Source: Geobacter sp. (GTDB taxonomy: Bacteria; Desulfobacterota; Desulfuromonadia; Geobacterales; Pseudopelobacteraceae). Taken from it: a stretch of DNA of 64,000 bases. Both the position numbers and the translations under genes were made by a program. Where the stretch lies: the NCBI GenBank assembly GCA_003574895.1, contig PJFB01000002.1, positions 1 through 64,000 of the forward strand, given 5' to 3'. Of this stretch, positions 63,202-64,000 are shown one piece after another; the first letter of the stretch is position 1; the number at the start of each line of letters is the position of its first letter. The notes below the pieces were generated by a model. That model saw nothing but the letters and a program-made list of their open reading frames with translations, did no database searches and was not told the DNA's origin.

Positions 63202-64000
63202 TTATTGCCGCAACGTAACCACCGTAGCCCCGTCACGCCCCTCGTGGGGCCCGCCGGGGCGAAAATCCTCGACAAGGGGATGACCGGCAAGATGGGCGCG
63301 CACCCCATCACGCAACCGGCCCGTACCCACGCCATGGATGATGCGCACTTCGCGTAGGCCGCCAAGGGAGGAGTGGTTAAGGAACGGTTCCAGCAGCTCC
63401 AAGGCCTCTTCAACCCGCAGTCCGATCAACTTCAACTCCAGCTCTTCGCTCGCTGCCGCAGCCGCCTGCCAAGCCCCCTTGGGCTGTTTGGATTTCCCCT
63501 TGCCACTTGCGCTGGGCGCAGCCATGTCGTTCAACGGCAGATCCAGCTCCATGCTTCCTGCCCTGACCCGCGCCTTGCCCTGTTTTTGATCCAGACTGAG
63601 GATGATGCCATCGTGGCCCAGGGAACGGACATGCACCCTGTCACCGGGCTTGACCTCTTTCAGTACCGCCCGCTCTTCATCCCCGCTGATGCGCGGCTTG
63701 AACTGCTCGGTCAGCTCTGCCTCGCTTTGGCGCAGTTTCTCGATGATCTCGCTCCGCTTTTCCCGTTTATACTCATCCAGGAGTTCGTTCATCCTCCTGC
63801 GGGTTGCCGAGATCAGTTCGCGGCCCTCGCCCCAGGCCTTGTCAGCCGCTTCCCGCCGGGCTCTTTCGATGCCGGCGGCACGCATCTCCAGCTCCTTCTG
63901 TTGTTCGCGCACGGCATCCTGCTGTTGCGCCAACTCCAGTTGCGAGCTCGCCAGCTCTTCCCGCTTGCGGCGCAGTTCGGCCAGCAATGATGTAAATTCG
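63202..64000 (-). CDS. mutS2: MutS2 endonuclease, C-terminal part (runs off the window)
   Basis: Only the last ~266 residues are present; the frame is open to the right edge. It shows the long coiled coil (KREELASSQLELAQQQDAVREQQKELE), the KOW-like segment VKPGDRVHVRSLGHDGIIL and the C-terminal Smr nuclease domain (LKLIGLRVEEALELLEPFLNH ... VRIIHGVGTGRLRDGVRAHL). MutS2 suppresses homologous recombination or rescues collided ribosomes. The N-terminal ATPase lies outside this window. Confidence 0.92.
   Translation of the reverse strand, partial: EFTSLLAELRRKREELASSQLELAQQQDAVREQQKELEMRAAGIERARREAADKAWGEGRELISATRRRMNELLDEYKREKRSEIIEKLRQSEAELTEQFKPRISGDEERAVLKEVKPGDRVHVRSLGHDGIILSLDQKQGKARVRAGSMELDLPLNDMAAPSASGKGKSKQPKGAWQAAAAASEELELKLIGLRVEEALELLEPFLNHSSLGGLREVRIIHGVGTGRLRDGVRAHLAGHPLVEDFRPGGPHEGRDGATVVTLRQ

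Overview
The core part of this window (about 20.3-64 kb) looks like a Geobacter/Pelobacter-type member of the Desulfuromonadia. The evidence is the gene content: mreB - glycosyltransferase - gmhA - hldE, many sensor kinases and a chemotaxis receptor, Spy-like periplasmic proteins, a B12-binding methylmalonyl-CoA-mutase-type subunit next to a cobalamin adenosyltransferase, a large (~990 aa) glutamate dehydrogenase-like enzyme, and MutS2. The assignment is inferred from gene families and order; no rRNA gene is present.

Positions 1-20,301 are accessory DNA piled up next to a tRNA-Arg(ACG) gene (20257-20333, minus strand). Two layers can be seen. The inner layer is a 14.0-kb island (6303-20301) bounded by a perfect 46-bp direct repeat of the 3' part of the tRNA, from the anticodon loop to CCA. 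It carries its own P4-type tyrosine integrase (18843-20075), a DUF927-type ATPase, a zinc-ribbon protein, a complete type III-like restriction-modification operon (mod-res) translationally coupled to a PIN-domain nuclease, and five small ORFs of unknown function. A G-rich/C-rich repeat family is scattered through the island, with one partial copy in frame inside the methyltransferase gene. The outer layer (1-6302) holds three more recombinases: an IntI-like integron integrase broken by a frameshift, an Integrase_1-type tyrosine recombinase, and a large serine recombinase whose last codons are the antisense of the tRNA-Arg 3' end. The outer element therefore appears to have used the same tRNA site earlier.

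From 20.3 kb on, the genes are chromosomal in character: yceH; an ABC-2 efflux operon (HlyD-family adaptor, double ATPase, two permeases); an Rrf2 regulator; comF; a LUD-domain protein; a secreted cyclophilin; HU; a Spy - ECF sigma - anti-sigma-like - Spy cluster that looks like an envelope-stress circuit; a YkgJ-type protein; a MASE3-type sensor kinase; a double rhodanese; and FtsH.

Positions 39.3-47.4 kb (minus strand) hold a double pseudo-receiver protein, then hldE, a DHS-like protein, gmhA, a glycosyltransferase-like protein and mreB (heptose/LPS and cell shape), followed by a chemotaxis receptor. Positions 47.5-51 kb carry a three-gene signalling operon: a solute-binding-domain histidine kinase, a NarX/DegS-type kinase and a NarL-type regulator. 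Positions 51.1-57.2 kb contain ileS-lspA, a small TPR-like protein, pyruvate kinase and msrA. Positions 57.2-64 kb contain the B12-binding subunit, cobO, the glutamate dehydrogenase, a HAD phosphatase, an HNH protein and the 3' part of mutS2, which runs off the right edge.
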